Source of the DNA: Leucocoprinus leucothites
Taxonomy: Eukaryota > Basidiomycota > Agaricomycetes > Agaricales > Agaricaceae
Assembly (NCBI GenBank): GCA_013368445.1
Contig: JAACJO010000051.1
Span: 52,475-116,474, forward strand
Direction: 5' to 3'
DNA: 64,000 bases
Below are positions 35,461 to 46,920 of the stretch, piece after piece. Under the pieces are notes generated by a model. That model did no database searches, had not been told where the DNA came from, and saw only the letters and a program-made list of their open reading frames with translations. Numbering within the stretch: position 1 is the first letter of the stretch; each line of letters opens with the position of its first letter. The position numbers and the translations under genes are program-made.

Positions 35461-35833
35461 GCCACAGAACCATCCTGCTAGAACGTATACCCGGTCTTCG
35501 CTTCTCCATCATAACTATACCTCCAGTGGTCATTTCGGACATGTGTAGTGGACTCTGACATACTCGATCAAATTCTTTGGAATAAATTGTAAATTATGTT
35601 TGAAGTGAGAAAGGATCTTGTTTTAAGTTGTGCCGAGAAGCCATCGTTGGCAAGATCTAGTCAAAGAGGAAGCGTTTCGTGTTTGCCTATAGCATTAGAC
35701 GATTGATGAACCCGAACACATGCTGCCGAAGTTCTTCTCGGCGGAAACTTCGATGTTCTGATCTTGTGGAACAATGAAATGGTCCAACGAATGTTACTGT
35801 CTTTATTAAATTCAGGGAATGTAGTGTATCGTG
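35461..35833. other. Short convergent intergenic region
   Basis: About 370 bases between the 3' ends of the dioxygenase and esterase genes. Nothing further is seen. Confidence 0.5.
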
Positions 35834-37304
35834 CTAGTCCATATGAACGAATGAGGAAACCTGGGCTTCTGTAACTCGACATTGAGCCCAAACTTCGCTC
35901 ACATAATCAGCCATGATTCGCATTGTCTGTTTCGAAGGATGGCTAGATTATATAGTTAGTGACTGGTGTGCCATGCGTTGAGCCGACCCTAACGTACCCA
36001 GGGATCCAGTAGAAGTAGTGATCTGGATCATCGCACATGCCGATAGTGGTGCACCCCAGACTCGCTGTACACTGGGTGCACGAGTCCGTACTATTATATC
36101 CGAACGCTTTATATCCAGGAGAACTCCCGAGGACGCCGTCCCAAATGTTGGCAAGGTTAATGTAGGCTATATTGACTTTCACCGGATTGCTGGTACCGTT
36201 TATCTTTATACCTGTCTCGTGGAACTCGCTGAGGCCAGTGTAGATCGTCTGTTTGAACGCTTCCCCGGAGGGTGCGGTTGTTCCGCGGCCATAGACGTCT
36301 GAAACCATGAAGTTGCGAGCGTTGGTCGGTGGCGACGCCAGAATCTGAATTTGGTCCAGAAGAGTTTGAGCGGCCTGTGGCATATGATTACCATCCTCTG
36401 TAAAGACTGATCAGTGGATCCCATTCCCACAGGATGTCTAGGAAATGTGGCTGACGGAGAGACGCGAGATAGTCACTTCAAATAGGGTCAGTAAAATTTT
36501 TAGAAGGTTTTCTCGAAGACGAATTCACTTGATGCCGAAAAATATGCTATAAAGGGTTGTATCTGGATTGAGGTCGTGATCTTGTCCGAGGAACGTGTTC
36601 ACTGGATGACGCAGTTGTGGGTCAAAATAGCCAGTCAGGGTAATTCAGGGTACGGGAATAAGAAACGCAATTCTCACTCTGGCCGAGGAAGTCTACTTTG
36701 CGTGGATTGCTTGGCCACAAAGAGAGATCTATACACGCTCCGGATTGCTGACAGGCCCAGGAATATAAAAATCAGGATTGCTCCGAATGTTGGCCGACGT
36801 AAATCGACTCACGGCGTAGTCCATGATGGTTGCCTTGACATCATTTGCCACGTCTTCGATCCAGGTCAGACCATTAGTTGACCTACCCCCCGCCAACGGA
36901 CTGGGTGGAATGAGGATGGGGGGATCAAGAGGTGAGCCGTCAGATTTGCCGCCGTCGGTATAGCTGTCCTGTGCCACGTTAAGGAAGGTTCCCGAATATC
37001 CGAAATACAAGTCTGGACTCACCCCGAAAGACACAATGGTGTTGATCCTCCCACTATCAATCCCTGCGTTAATGTCTGCTGTGCTTCCGGACAGTTTACC
37101 GCATTGGGGAGAAACGGCCAGGTGTATACCGTTATTGTCGGGAGGGAGAGGGAATGGCTTCTGATCACCCCCTCCCCCAGGTACTGCACGTAGGAATTCG
37201 TAATGACTGTGTTTGCCAGGTCCTGCATGCTGTGCCAAGGCGAGAAGTGGCTCCCTGAGGCATGTGAGTGCAGCCAAGGTCACCCACACCTTCAACAACA
37301 TCAT
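35834..37304 (-). CDS. Secreted GDSL/SGNH esterase (CE16-like)
   Basis: Probable acetyl- or lipid-ester hydrolase acting outside the cell on plant polysaccharide side groups. It starts with a signal peptide (MMLLKVWVTLAALTCL). Splicing joins SFG to DSYTDGGKSDG, restoring the catalytic block I FGDSYTDGG; the intron sits between Gly and Asp. AGGRSTNGLTWIEDVANDV follows, then ARNFMVSDVYGRGTT and IAYINLANIWDGV. A Cys-rich block ends CDDPDHYFYWIPG. A further intron then leads to HPSKQTMRIMADYV, supplying the Asp-x-x-His end of the family, and the stop at 35836-35834. Family order and length match basidiomycete CE16 enzymes. Middle exons around 36380-36780 are modelled only roughly. Confidence 0.83.
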
Positions 37305-38348
37305 TAGACGCCTGTTTGGTGGTATGGGATCAAAAGAGGAATCCAGCGAACTGGTTATAAATTCTCTGATTCAGGGATGAGCGCTTAATTAAGGTTAGGA
37401 TCGAAATCAAAATTTGGCGGTAATGCCTGTCGCTCGGGGTGCCGATGGTAGAGGGCGTCGACTCGGGCTGACTGCCCGAGACATCTGTGTTATATAGCCC
37501 AGGCTTGTATTTTTTCGAACGATCTATGTCTAGCTCTTGTTGGGTAGCTCGCTAGATATCGTCTGAAAGCATTCCAAATTTGGCTACGTCGGCTCTGGAA
37601 CAAGCGAAAAATGGCACACGCACTTCAGTACCTTTTAGCCGGTATAGAAGCAAAGCGGGTTTGAGTCACATCGAGGGCAATCAGCTGCTCGCAGCTCATG
37701 CTACCAGGAAATACGTTCATGGGCGCCTCAGAGGCAAGTCCACCTGAAATGGTAAAATTATGTTCCAACCAGCGAGAATAGTATTGGACTTAAGTTCTGT
37801 TGGGCACAATGACCCAAGGAGAGTAAGATCACAGCTGTTTCATTGCCAGAAGTCAGGGCTACTAAGCTCAAGAAGAAGCTTGAACCAGGGCCAGGGCTAG
37901 AATACTCTCAATTGATAAAAGCGCATTCTCTACATCTCCTGCTCGATGTTCGACGAGGCACTGCATGGTAAGCCTCCGAGTTCTCACTGGCGACTGACAG
38001 GGCGCCCTACCAACATGCAATTACACCTTTGAACATGCTTTTTTAGCATAAAGGCGTACTATCCCTAGGTTATAGGTAGTCACCCTGGTCATCCTGGCGG
38101 TCTTCCTCCGGATTTTGTCCGCTCAGTGGATTTAACACGCTTCTCATCCGCTTTAGAGGCATATTTTTAAGAATACAAAGCACACTTGCAATGCCCCTCG
38201 AAATGGTGGCGCCTGGAGCCTCGAGGGGCCGATGCAATGTCGGCTATCTACGGGCCGTATGCCGGTCGACCCGTGACGGATAATGGATCGGGGATCAACA
38301 TGTCACACATTTTTTCTGCAACCGCGTACTCATCCATCATCCACAATC
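37305..38348. other. Divergent intergenic, esterase / YTM1
   Basis: About 1 kb shared by two divergent genes. No gene is supported. A 9-bp inverted repeat lies at 38193-38229. Confidence 0.5.
38193..38229. repeat. 9-bp inverted repeat before YTM1
   Basis: GCCCCTCGA (38193-38201) and TCGAGGGGC (38221-38229) are exact reverse complements with a 19-nt spacer, about 120 bases before the YTM1 ATG. The CCCCT/AGGGG core resembles stress-response-element half-sites. Function unknown. Confidence 0.5.
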
Positions 38349-39840
38349 ATGGCTGATTCCTCAGAATCCGTGCATAGTATGCAGCAACCAGTGATATTTA
38401 CTACTCAAACGCAGTATCCTCTTCCAACCCAGAAGTTTATGATACCGACGAACTGGAGAAGATATCACCTCTCCCAGCTTGTCAACAAGGCTCTGTCCCT
38501 TGCTACATCAATACCTTTCGACTTCATAGTTCGGGGTGAAATTCTCAAGTCTAGTTTAGGGGAGTGGTGCTTAGAAAATGGAGTTGGAGAGGTATGATCC
38601 CCTTTTTTCATTCCTTAGGTCTGTACTGGTATAACGTATCTCGAAAGTTTAGGAAGAAACGTTAGAGATCGAGTACATCGAGTCTGTGTTGCCCCCTCAA
38701 AAAATGACTGATTTTCCTCATGAAGACTGGGTATCGGGTGTTCTATGCAACTTACAAGGGTATGTTCATTCTCTGCCACAATCTCAAGATTATTTCGTTA
38801 ACACTCCCCAGGTACCTACTCACCTCGTCTTACGACGGCCACATTCGCGCTTTCGACTACTCAAAGAACGTGGCGGCTTCTTCTCACGTTCACAATGCTC
38901 CTGTAACATCTCTATCCCTGGTTCCTTCACCCAACCCGGAAGACTCAAAATATACCGTCGCGACGTCTTCTCAGGACCTTACTGCTGCGATCTCTTCCCT
39001 GGAGCTTAGCTCAGATGACACAGGTACAAAAACGGCTATTCTTGCTACCCTTCACCTCCACACCGCCCCTGTCTCATCTGTAACATCCAACTCTTCCGGT
39101 ACTCACCTGTTGACTTCCTCCTGGGATGGTTTAATTGGCCTTTGGAGTACCACCATTCCTTCAACAGATGAGGTACCCGAACCCGAAGGGTCTGGTAATC
39201 GTGAACGGAAGAAACGGAGGAAAGTTGGAGATGAATCCAAACCCCGACGAAAAGCACCGATCAACGTCCTCAAGTCTCACACTAACCGCGTATCGAAAGT
39301 CATATTTGGTCAAGAGCCGGGTGCCAACACTGCATACAGCTGTGGCTTTGATTCAACCGTACGAGTGTGGGATACAGACATAGGTGTTTCGACTCATACA
39401 ATTGTACGCTGGTTTACCTCCATGTTTTGCTGTTGATTGCTGACATTCTCTCTCGAATATAGGCTGCCGCTGAAAAGCCTTTCCTCAGTCTCGCAGTGTC
39501 ATCAGATGGTCGCCATGGCCTAGCGACGGCCACAGATCGAACCATGTCGCTTTACGATCTACGATCGAACGATTCAGCAATAACTTCAGCTTCAACTTTT
39601 CTGCATCCTGCCACCCCTTCATGTGTCTCACTCAGCGAGAGCGGTAATCAAGTCGCTACGGGCGCTTATGATGGTGTTGTACGGGTTTGGGATCTTCGTA
39701 GCACCAAAGGTGCAATGGCGAGTGTCAAAGCATGGGACGGGGAAAAGAAAGTGTTGGATGTTGATTGGAAGCGTGGGATCATTGGAGTGGCAGGCGAGGG
39801 AGGAGTCGAAGTATGGAAGGTGGGGGAAGCAGTAAATTAG
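38349..39840 (+). CDS. YTM1: Ribosome biogenesis WD40 protein Ytm1
   Basis: Component of the Nop7-Erb1-Ytm1 (PeBoW) complex required for 27S pre-rRNA processing and 60S assembly in the nucleolus; its N-terminal domain is the docking site of the AAA-ATPase Rea1/Midasin. Exons 38349-38591, 38653-38759, 38812-39403 and 39463-39840, all in frame. The N-terminal UBL/NLE domain reads VIFTTQTQYPLPTQKFMIP, PFDFIVRGE and LGEWCLENGVGE, then TLEIEYIESVLPP. WD repeats follow (LLTSSYDGHIRAFD, HLLTSSWDGLIGLWS, AYSCGFDSTVRVWDT, QVATGAYDGVVRVWDLRS). A basic nuclear stretch (RERKKRRKVGDESKPRRK) sits between repeats, as in other fungal Ytm1. Confidence 0.94.
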
Positions 39841-40706
39841 CGCCGGAACACCGCTTGCTGTCCCATGTCCTCTGTCACGACAAAAGTCACTCGCGCGGCT
39901 ACTGATGCATTCCGCGCCCAATAAGACCATCTTTATCCTATCCTGCCTTTACGATGACTATCGGGTCGTAGGCTATTATCGAAAGCAGCAAGAGCTGAGA
40001 AGTTTACCCGTCCACGCAGTAAAATCAGAAACCCATACCCTCAGCTGGGTGTACCTCACGAGCACGAACATCACTATTATCTCGGGCCTAATGGCACATT
40101 TGTTACCATATCCATGGTATGTTACTTTTTTAGATATGAGAGAGCGCCGAAACGACACCTCTCACAGTAATTACATCAGTAATGATCAACGTTGCAGGAC
40201 AATCCTATAATACAAAAATACCCAGGTCGATAAAAAAAAACTGATTGCATTGGCCGTCAACCGCCCACAATTCCTGCCAAGACACATATTTATCTTGGCT
40301 GGCTCCCAGGTCAAATGTACCTGGACAGTACGCGCCTTGCATTTATCAGTCCTTCTCCACTTCAGTAGCAGATCTTTGGACCCCAATCTTCAGAAAATAC
40401 ATATGTAGCATCAGCGCTCCGTGTCGAAGCTGTTGAACGACGGACAGGCCCCACGATGATACATCCTCAATACATCAGAACCAGCGCTATCTTTTGAAGG
40501 GAGATGGTTCGAAAGGTAGTTATTCGAGCTCTTTTCAAGCTATATAAACCCTTGCCTCGACGAATGTGTCCGCGTACAGTTGACCTCTCCGGTAGAGATT
40601 TTAGTAAGCGCATCCGTAGTCCCTACACCCTTAGTTTTCCGCTGACTAGATCTCTAGTTTCTTTTCCATTCCTTTATTTCGTTCATTCATTTCCTAATTC
40701 ATCACC
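39841..40706. other. Intergenic, nothing recognised
   Basis: About 870 bases. AT-rich with short frames only. A CTATATAAACC TATA box lies at about 40540-40550, some 160 bases before the next ATG. Confidence 0.5.
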
Positions 40707-43280
40707 ATGACGGACACAGTCCAACCCGACCCCTTACTCTCCTCGCAGCAATCCACAAACAATGATCTTCGCAAAGCCTGGTCGATCCTTATGACACAAT
40801 CTCGCCCTCGGCGTATCATCCACGAAGATCCGGGCGTTCGAGGTCCGCTCTGGTTCTGGTCAGACCCAAGCACATCTGGCTCTCCTCTCCACATTGTAGC
40901 AAACATTGTTAGGATCCTCTTCGCAATTCTCGCAGCCCCTGCTTGGATGTGGCTTCCTCCTTCAACGGTTACAGGACCGCTTATCAGACGGCTGTTTCGC
41001 TCAGCGTTCTGGGGCAGGGAGTGGTCGCAGCTTCCAGAATCTTTCCTTATGGGCTCCAGTAGTATCGGTAAGGGTGATACGGGGAAGGGAGGGGAATATG
41101 CTGCGAAGATGAGTGACTGTGAGCCGAGGTGGTTGTTGGAAGTCCAGTTCAGGGGTGCAGAAGTTGTGACAAAGCGACAAGTCAAATATGAAGACGTGAA
41201 GAAGAGGATTCAGGATGCTGGGTACACCGCACTTGGATATCCGATCCAGAGCGCCGAACAAGTCTTAACAGAGTCTACCGGCGGGGCACCGAACTCAAAG
41301 AACGGGAAATATAGTCTTTCGGATCGGAGAGAGATCGCAGGTGCCATACTGGAAGAGTATGGGAGGGCTCGGGTACGGACGGCGGCGAAAGGAGGGAAGA
41401 CGGATGGGATTGAGTATGTCTGGTTGGACGAGTTCTGTCTTTCGGAGGAAGACACAAAGAACGAAGTTCAAGCCATGAAACAGAAGGAGACAGAGATCGG
41501 TCGGTGGGCAGATATCTTCCGCCTTGCGAAACGAGTCGTGGTGTTCTGCCATGTCATCGACTGCGATCACACAGGGGTTGAATGTCCCTGGTCAAATCGG
41601 CTCTTCACTCTTGCGGAAATCGTCCATGCTACGAAAGTCGTCAGGATCAAACGAACTTACGGGAATTCGGACCCTGGAGAGAGGGGTACAGGAATCATGA
41701 GTAGCATTTCTTCTCTATCGGGGAACGAGTTTCGAGCAGAGATCCAGGCTCGTGCGGCAGAGGCCAAAATGTGGCATCTCTCCAATATTATGCAGCATGC
41801 GAACAACTCTAGCGGTGCTACATGGCAATCTACTGTTCATTCTTTAGTCCTCGAGGCCTTGCGGCGAAAAGACCTCGATACCTCTGCTTCACATAATCTC
41901 CTAGGAAAGGCATTAAATGGCCTCCTCCCTCGCCGTGCTCAGATCGGAGACCTTACTGGTGTCGATGGCTGGGCTGACCTCGTTTTGCTATTGGAGCTGA
42001 ACCAGGGGTTTTACAACGCCACTCTACTGGCTTCAGTGTGTAGGCTCGCAGAATCGGACGCCCCGAACGGATATAGATGGTGTCAAGGGAAACCTGTCCT
42101 TCCTAAGGAAGGTTTAGAGAGATTTGAGTCACTTTCAACGGCTATCCCCGTCAATTTCCACGACAAAATCACCAACAACACCGTCCCTGTGTTGTCGTTC
42201 GTGAATACCAAAACCATCGCCCTCGACCATATGCTCCAACGCGATTCTGGCGCTCTAGAACAACAAGAGGAGCTGAAGTGTCTCAAGTTCTGGGCACGCT
42301 TCGCATGGATCACCCTCGTATTTCTCGGATTCATCTTGGGCGCTGCTATCGGAGGCATTGGAGGCATCCTCTATTACGTTGCAAGCATTCTCTACGTCAT
42401 ACTTCAGCTTTTTATTGGGACGATTTATGTGACGAAGGATCGATGGGTCGTCATCGAAGATTTCAAGGCTCCTGGAGCGAGTGCGTTTAGATTCCTGCAG
42501 GCTCAGGATCCTAGTTTCAGGGGAGGTATTGAATGGGGCTCAGGGTCGGCGAAGCAGATCACGCCGAGATGGGAGGATGGTATTCGTCATTTAATGGAAC
42601 CAAGGACGTCAAGAGATGCGGCGTACCCTTACCCCGTCACGCTTATTGATCTCCGCACTGGCATACTGGTCAAATCGTTGGTAACGAGTAGACCGAACGA
42701 TATGGCCGTTCTTGCTATACACGGGATGGGAGTCACCTGCATGCTGTTGGATCGCGATACGAAGACACGCAAAGGACCGACTATTGGTGTGAAAGTGGGA
42801 ATGACAAATCTTCCATCGTATGTGTTAGCACAGGCGTCACCGGTTGGGAGCTTGTACGTTGGTGGACACGCATTCAGGGCCGTTCGTCCTTGCCTTTCAT
42901 TTTGGGACTGGTTTGGGAGTATGATTAAGGGAGAAGACCCAGATGCAAAGGGAAGGGAGGCCACGAGGGACTTACGAGAGGCTGGGGGGAGGAAGGTAGA
43001 TGATCTTGAGATGGGGCAAATGTCCCTTTCTGGGGGAACAGCTCTGGCACAGACAGCGAGCATCAGCTCGACGGCCCCTATTCTTCATAAGAAAAGCGTG
43101 CCCTACAGGGCTGACACCAATTCGTCAAGTGCTACTTTCACCAGTGAAGGCGAGCTTGATAAAGCCGGGAGTGATTTGGGAGATGGACCGGTACCGACAC
43201 CATTACCAAACAGCAGATATCGGCGTGAATTGCCAAATGTGCAGTGGTTCCCGGAAAGGAGAGGGATTGAAAACGTTTAG
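40707..43280 (+). CDS. Large intronless membrane protein with HET-like segment
   Basis: A single 857-codon exon. A hydrophobic segment at residues about 62-87 (HIVANIVRILFAILAAPAW) precedes a soluble region with the signature YVWLDEFCLSEED and GRWADIFRLAKRVVVFCH (about residues 235-285). This resembles the DxxCI...R..M..IY..A core of fungal HET (heterokaryon incompatibility) domains. A second hydrophobic block lies at about 527-575 (WITLVFLGFILGAAIGGIGG...). The C-terminal 280 residues contain DLRTGILVKSLVTS and a low-complexity tail. HET membership is an inference from pattern, and no enzyme activity can be assigned. Fragments of this gene are scattered in the repeat region to its right. Confidence 0.8.
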   Translation: MTDTVQPDPLLSSQQSTNNDLRKAWSILMTQSRPRRIIHEDPGVRGPLWFWSDPSTSGSPLHIVANIVRILFAILAAPAWMWLPPSTVTGPLIRRLFRSAFWGREWSQLPESFLMGSSSIGKGDTGKGGEYAAKMSDCEPRWLLEVQFRGAEVVTKRQVKYEDVKKRIQDAGYTALGYPIQSAEQVLTESTGGAPNSKNGKYSLSDRREIAGAILEEYGRARVRTAAKGGKTDGIEYVWLDEFCLSEEDTKNEVQAMKQKETEIGRWADIFRLAKRVVVFCHVIDCDHTGVECPWSNRLFTLAEIVHATKVVRIKRTYGNSDPGERGTGIMSSISSLSGNEFRAEIQARAAEAKMWHLSNIMQHANNSSGATWQSTVHSLVLEALRRKDLDTSASHNLLGKALNGLLPRRAQIGDLTGVDGWADLVLLLELNQGFYNATLLASVCRLAESDAPNGYRWCQGKPVLPKEGLERFESLSTAIPVNFHDKITNNTVPVLSFVNTKTIALDHMLQRDSGALEQQEELKCLKFWARFAWITLVFLGFILGAAIGGIGGILYYVASILYVILQLFIGTIYVTKDRWVVIEDFKAPGASAFRFLQAQDPSFRGGIEWGSGSAKQITPRWEDGIRHLMEPRTSRDAAYPYPVTLIDLRTGILVKSLVTSRPNDMAVLAIHGMGVTCMLLDRDTKTRKGPTIGVKVGMTNLPSYVLAQASPVGSLYVGGHAFRAVRPCLSFWDWFGSMIKGEDPDAKGREATRDLREAGGRKVDDLEMGQMSLSGGTALAQTASISSTAPILHKKSVPYRADTNSSSATFTSEGELDKAGSDLGDGPVPTPLPNSRYRRELPNVQWFPERRGIENV

Positions 43281-43683
43281 CCAGCGAAGTTTCTATTTGT
43301 TATTGAGTAATGTATCGGGAAATTACCTGGTCGTTCTTTTATGCTCGTTCACTTTATTATATTTATTCTGTTTAATTCGAGAATTTCTTATATTTGGATT
43401 CATATTCAAGAGTTTAATAAGCAGTTAATCAATGGACGTTGTAAGTATTGTCTCGGGACTCAAAGAAACTATTGCGGGAAGCACTATTGCTGTGCAGCTA
43501 AAATTGGTCAATGCCAAGATCTCACGATAATACACGAGTGCTGTGCAACGTACGCAGGCCCTAAAGTCCGACCGTTCTCTGCTGGCCTTGCGTGAATCCA
43601 CTACAGTAACTACAGCTCGCATCTCACTCCTGCTGCCTCCATACCTAGATAGAGAGTCACTACCGAAACCGAATTTTCTGGTC
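43281..43683. other. 3' flank and start of duplicated unit
   Basis: From about 43435 on, the sequence (for example GGACTCAAAGAAACTATTG) is recognisably repeated at about 47120 (GGACTCAAAGAAGCTGTCG), so the duplicated unit begins upstream of the NACHT start codon. Confidence 0.6.
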
Positions 43684-45600
43684 ATGTTCCGAGGCGCACA
43701 CCATCTTGCTATCAAAGATGCTTATTTCATTGACAACTCTACTGCTCGATCTGGTCAGTAGCCTCATGTCCTCTCCAATAAGCGCCCTCTCATACGATCA
43801 ACAGGCCTCGAAATTCTCCTCAGCAAGTCGATGCCAGACGCCTTCCACGACTCTGGTGCTCGGGATCCACCTCCCAGATGTCATCTTGGTACTCGACAGG
43901 GGTATATCACGAAAATTGTCGGCTGGGCGCACGGAAATTGTGACCGCAACCAACCTCTTCTTTGGATGTATGGCCCTTTCGGAGTTGGCAAGACTGCCGT
44001 TGCACAGAGTTGTGCCGATGCCCTCGAATCCGGGCACAAACTCGCTGCCAGTCTCTTCTTTTCCCGCTCAAACGCAGATCGCGACGATCCTCAACGCCTT
44101 TTCACATCCATCGCTTATCAGATCGCTACAAAGTGTGAAGAGTATTGTAATACTATCGAATATCGTATTCGAAGGGATCCCGCCATAACTGCCAAATCGC
44201 TATCAAAGCAGTTTAAGGAACTTTTCGTCCATCCTCTCAGTCAAATTGATATCGCGGAGAGTGGACTGGAGGGACGTGTGGTGATAGTGGACGGCTTGGA
44301 TGAATGTCGTGGAACGATAGAGCAGCGCGCAATAATTGATATCATCACTACTTCCGCTCGCAATGGGACGGCACCCTTTCGCTGGTTTTTAACCAGTCGA
44401 CCAGAGGACCATTTGGTCCGTAGCATGAACTCTGAGAGTGTATCCAACATCTCGGCACACCTCGAGCTTCCCGTATCTCGTGCCATAGGCCATGAAATCT
44501 TGATTTTCGTCACGGATGAGTTCAAAAAGATCCGCGAGGATCGTGGCTTGTCGGATTCCTGGCCACATGAAGAGGTACTTTCTCTTCTCGTCAGGCGTGC
44601 TGCTGGACTGTTCATTTTCGCTGCGACCATCGTGCGCTTCGTTAGTGATGATAACTCTTTTGGCCCTCAAGACCAATTACGTATTGTGCTCGAGTTTTTG
44701 GAGGGTGTGCCCCCTGGCAATGGTGGACAAGGCAACCCCCTAGAAGAAATGGATCGTTTCTATACGCTCATCATGCAACGAATTCCATCGAAACTGCTGA
44801 CGACAGTGCGGAAGATCCTACTTCTCAAAGACCTTGGTCTATTCTCAGTGTATGGAACTGCCGACTACTTATCGCTTTCCGAAGAGCAGTTTCGGGGCGT
44901 GTGTGCTTATCTCCAGTCAGTTGTGGAGCTCCGAGACGGCCCCTGGTTCTGGCACGTGGATATGGATTTCTACCACGCATCGTTCCTTGACTTCATTAAG
45001 GCTCCCAGACGGTCCAAGGAACTATGCATTTATGGTAACTTTTTGGATGAATTTAGACGGGAGCTGTTGCCGCTGTTGCACGGGGCCTGTTCGTGAAGTG
45101 TTCTTCAGTCGGTCTATCTGTCGCTTTCTTTACTGACGAAAGGTGCATTATCACTTTTAGGCTCTGGCACAAACACCGAAAAATGCGATGACTTTCTCTA
45201 TAATTTCAGGATTTTTTTCCGGCTCTCCGAGATACCCTCACATCCGTTCGATCTTCAGACCGCCACATCTCTCGAAAAACTCCCTTTTAGACGAGCATTT
45301 GACATGGTTGGAGTATTCTTTATGCATGTCGATTACCAAAAGTTGAAAGACAATGTAAGTTTATCGATGTCGTTTAATGGTTTTTGGGAGTATTGAACTC
45401 AATCAAATTAATGTTGACTGTCAATACCCATAGCTTCCAACTCAACTCTGCGATGAGATACTTAGACAGGGCATGTCGAAGTGCTCGGGTTACGGTTGCA
45501 TGGGTTCACAAGAGGTGTGGATTATGGGTCATGGTGAATATGAAATAGTGATTAAGCGCCCAGGTTGGATGTGTAAACATTCAATAGATTCTGTGATCGT
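43684..45600 (+). pseudogene. NACHT NLR-like NTPase, copy 1 (damaged)
   Basis: Exon 1 (43684-43753) gives MFRGAHHLAIKDAYFIDNST. Exon 2 from 43805 gives MPDAFHDSGARDPPP, the P-loop GPFGVGKT and Walker B VVIVDGLDECRG, as in fungal STAND/NACHT proteins that act as intracellular sensors in self/non-self recognition. Compared with copy 2, a TGA at 45094-45096 replaces a Tyr codon right at the end of exon 2. The next exon (45160-45354) needs a different intron phase because of an A-run at about 45178-45183. The last exon (about 45435-45608) is still open and keeps LCDEILRQG. As it stands it codes about 454 aa with a shortened C-terminus; it is a pseudogene or a truncated allele. Confidence 0.75.
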
Positions 45601-45853
45601 TCCGTAAATCAAATCAAATTTCCCGCCTTTTCTTGTGACTCTATGGTAGATGAGTCAAAACCTCACAGTCATCCTCAGTGTCTCTTGCACTGTTTGTTAT
45701 AATATTTGTGCTCTATATATTAATGAAGCCCTTGGGCATATGGTAGGGGGTGTATTCAAATGGATAATCGATGGCGGGCACTGCTGCAGTTGGAGACGGA
45801 GCGAGTTCTACTTCAAGTTGATTGTCCAACATTAGACGTCGGGCCGAATCTTA

Positions 45854-46668
45854 ATGTGGCCCTGGCGGCGTGGTTCCAATCACGGTCACATGATGAGAGG
45901 GAGGCAAGTTGACGGAATTCCTGCTCAGCAACGGCGACGATGCACAAAGCCAAAGACGCCGAAACCACTTTTGGCCCGCCTCACTTGGCACCCGTTCTCT
46001 CCTCCCATCGCAGACATCGCAGGCTCACTGCCTGGACCCACTCTCATCGACGATGGGACTGATCTCTCAGTACCAGAGGTGCTGCAGAATGGAACAGAAA
46101 TGCTCAAGATCTCTGACAAGAATGAGAAACGCGTCATGTTCCGACCCAACCCCGGCTCTGGCCACATATCATATCAATCTCGGAAACACGGCATAGGTTC
46201 GTCTCGTGTTCTCCATTACCAGGCGCCTATTTACCTCTGGGGCCCTCTAGTCCAGATCGAAGCCATCAAAGAAATTCGCACAGGCGGAAACACGAAATAC
46301 GATCACCAGTGATTCAAAAAACCAGAAGAATAGGAGCCGCGGTGGTTGGCTATTATCTATATCATCGATGAGTGGGTCGTACAAGACGCTTCACATGATC
46401 ACCGACACCCGCGACGTCCTCAAGCAGTGGCGAGTTTCGCTCAGGAAGCTATATGCTATCTGACGGGGTTTGATAACCTGTCTTGGGGAAATTTGACTTG
46501 AGAGAGACGATACGGAAACGTCAGTATTGGAAGCGCGTGGATCAGGGAGACCAGAAGCTCGTTTTTAACGAGGTGCTTGGTCTGTGCAAGAGGTTGAATT
46601 TGAATCTCTCCAGTCCATGGCTTGAGAAATTGTTCCGTGTGAGTTTGAAAGCTCGGTATAATGAATAA
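45854..46668 (+). pseudogene. PLC paralogue fragment 1 (PH and EF-hand)
   Basis: Frame 46070-46312 reads VPEVLQNGTEMLKISDKNEK and PGSGHISYQSRKHG. This aligns with the PH-like region of the intact PLC at 4.6 kb (VPRVLQEGTWMTKVSGKKQK, DMGHIVWHSKQP). IEAIKEIRTGGNTKY corresponds to ENIKEIRSG. After two stop codons near 46312-46335, homology continues with KRQYWKRVDQGDQKLVFNEV, matching KQYWKGADVDRDHRLTFEEV. It ends at about 46640, where unrelated inverted sequence begins. It lacks the X, Y and C2 domains and cannot encode an enzyme. Confidence 0.75.
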
Positions 46669-46758
46669 ACGTATTGATTTTTTTGGCTGTATAGGGCGTA
46701 GATACGCAGTAAAGAGGGTATCCCGACTTCCAGGGCTTCTAGCATTTCGCCAGTATCC

Positions 46759-46920
46759 AACGCCTGTACGCTCGCAGTCGAATACATGGCAGAATACCAC
46801 GACTCGTTTCGCAAGGCGGAAGATATCCGCCCACCGACCGATCTCTATCTCATTCTGTTTCATGGCCTGAACCTCGTTCTTTGTGTCTTCCTCTGACAGA
46901 TAGAACTCGTTCAACCCCAT
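46759..46920 (-). pseudogene. Inverted fragment of the HET-like membrane gene
   Basis: On the minus strand this stretch reads LNEFYLSEEDTKNEVQAMKQ followed by GRWADIFRLAKRVVVFCHVF. It is nearly identical to residues about 237-290 of the protein encoded at 40707-43280. A second small fragment in direct orientation (46995-47040, GGGAGTATGATGAAAGGAG) matches 42915-42960 of the same gene. Both are inside the spacer between the two NACHT units. Confidence 0.8.

Noticed and set aside
42629..43063. 144-codon minus-strand frame
   Set aside because: Antisense to the 857-codon membrane protein; no domain.
45854..46312. Calling the PH-like fragment a working gene
   Set aside because: Stop codons follow within the homologous region and the X, Y and C2 domains are missing; it is a pseudogene fragment.
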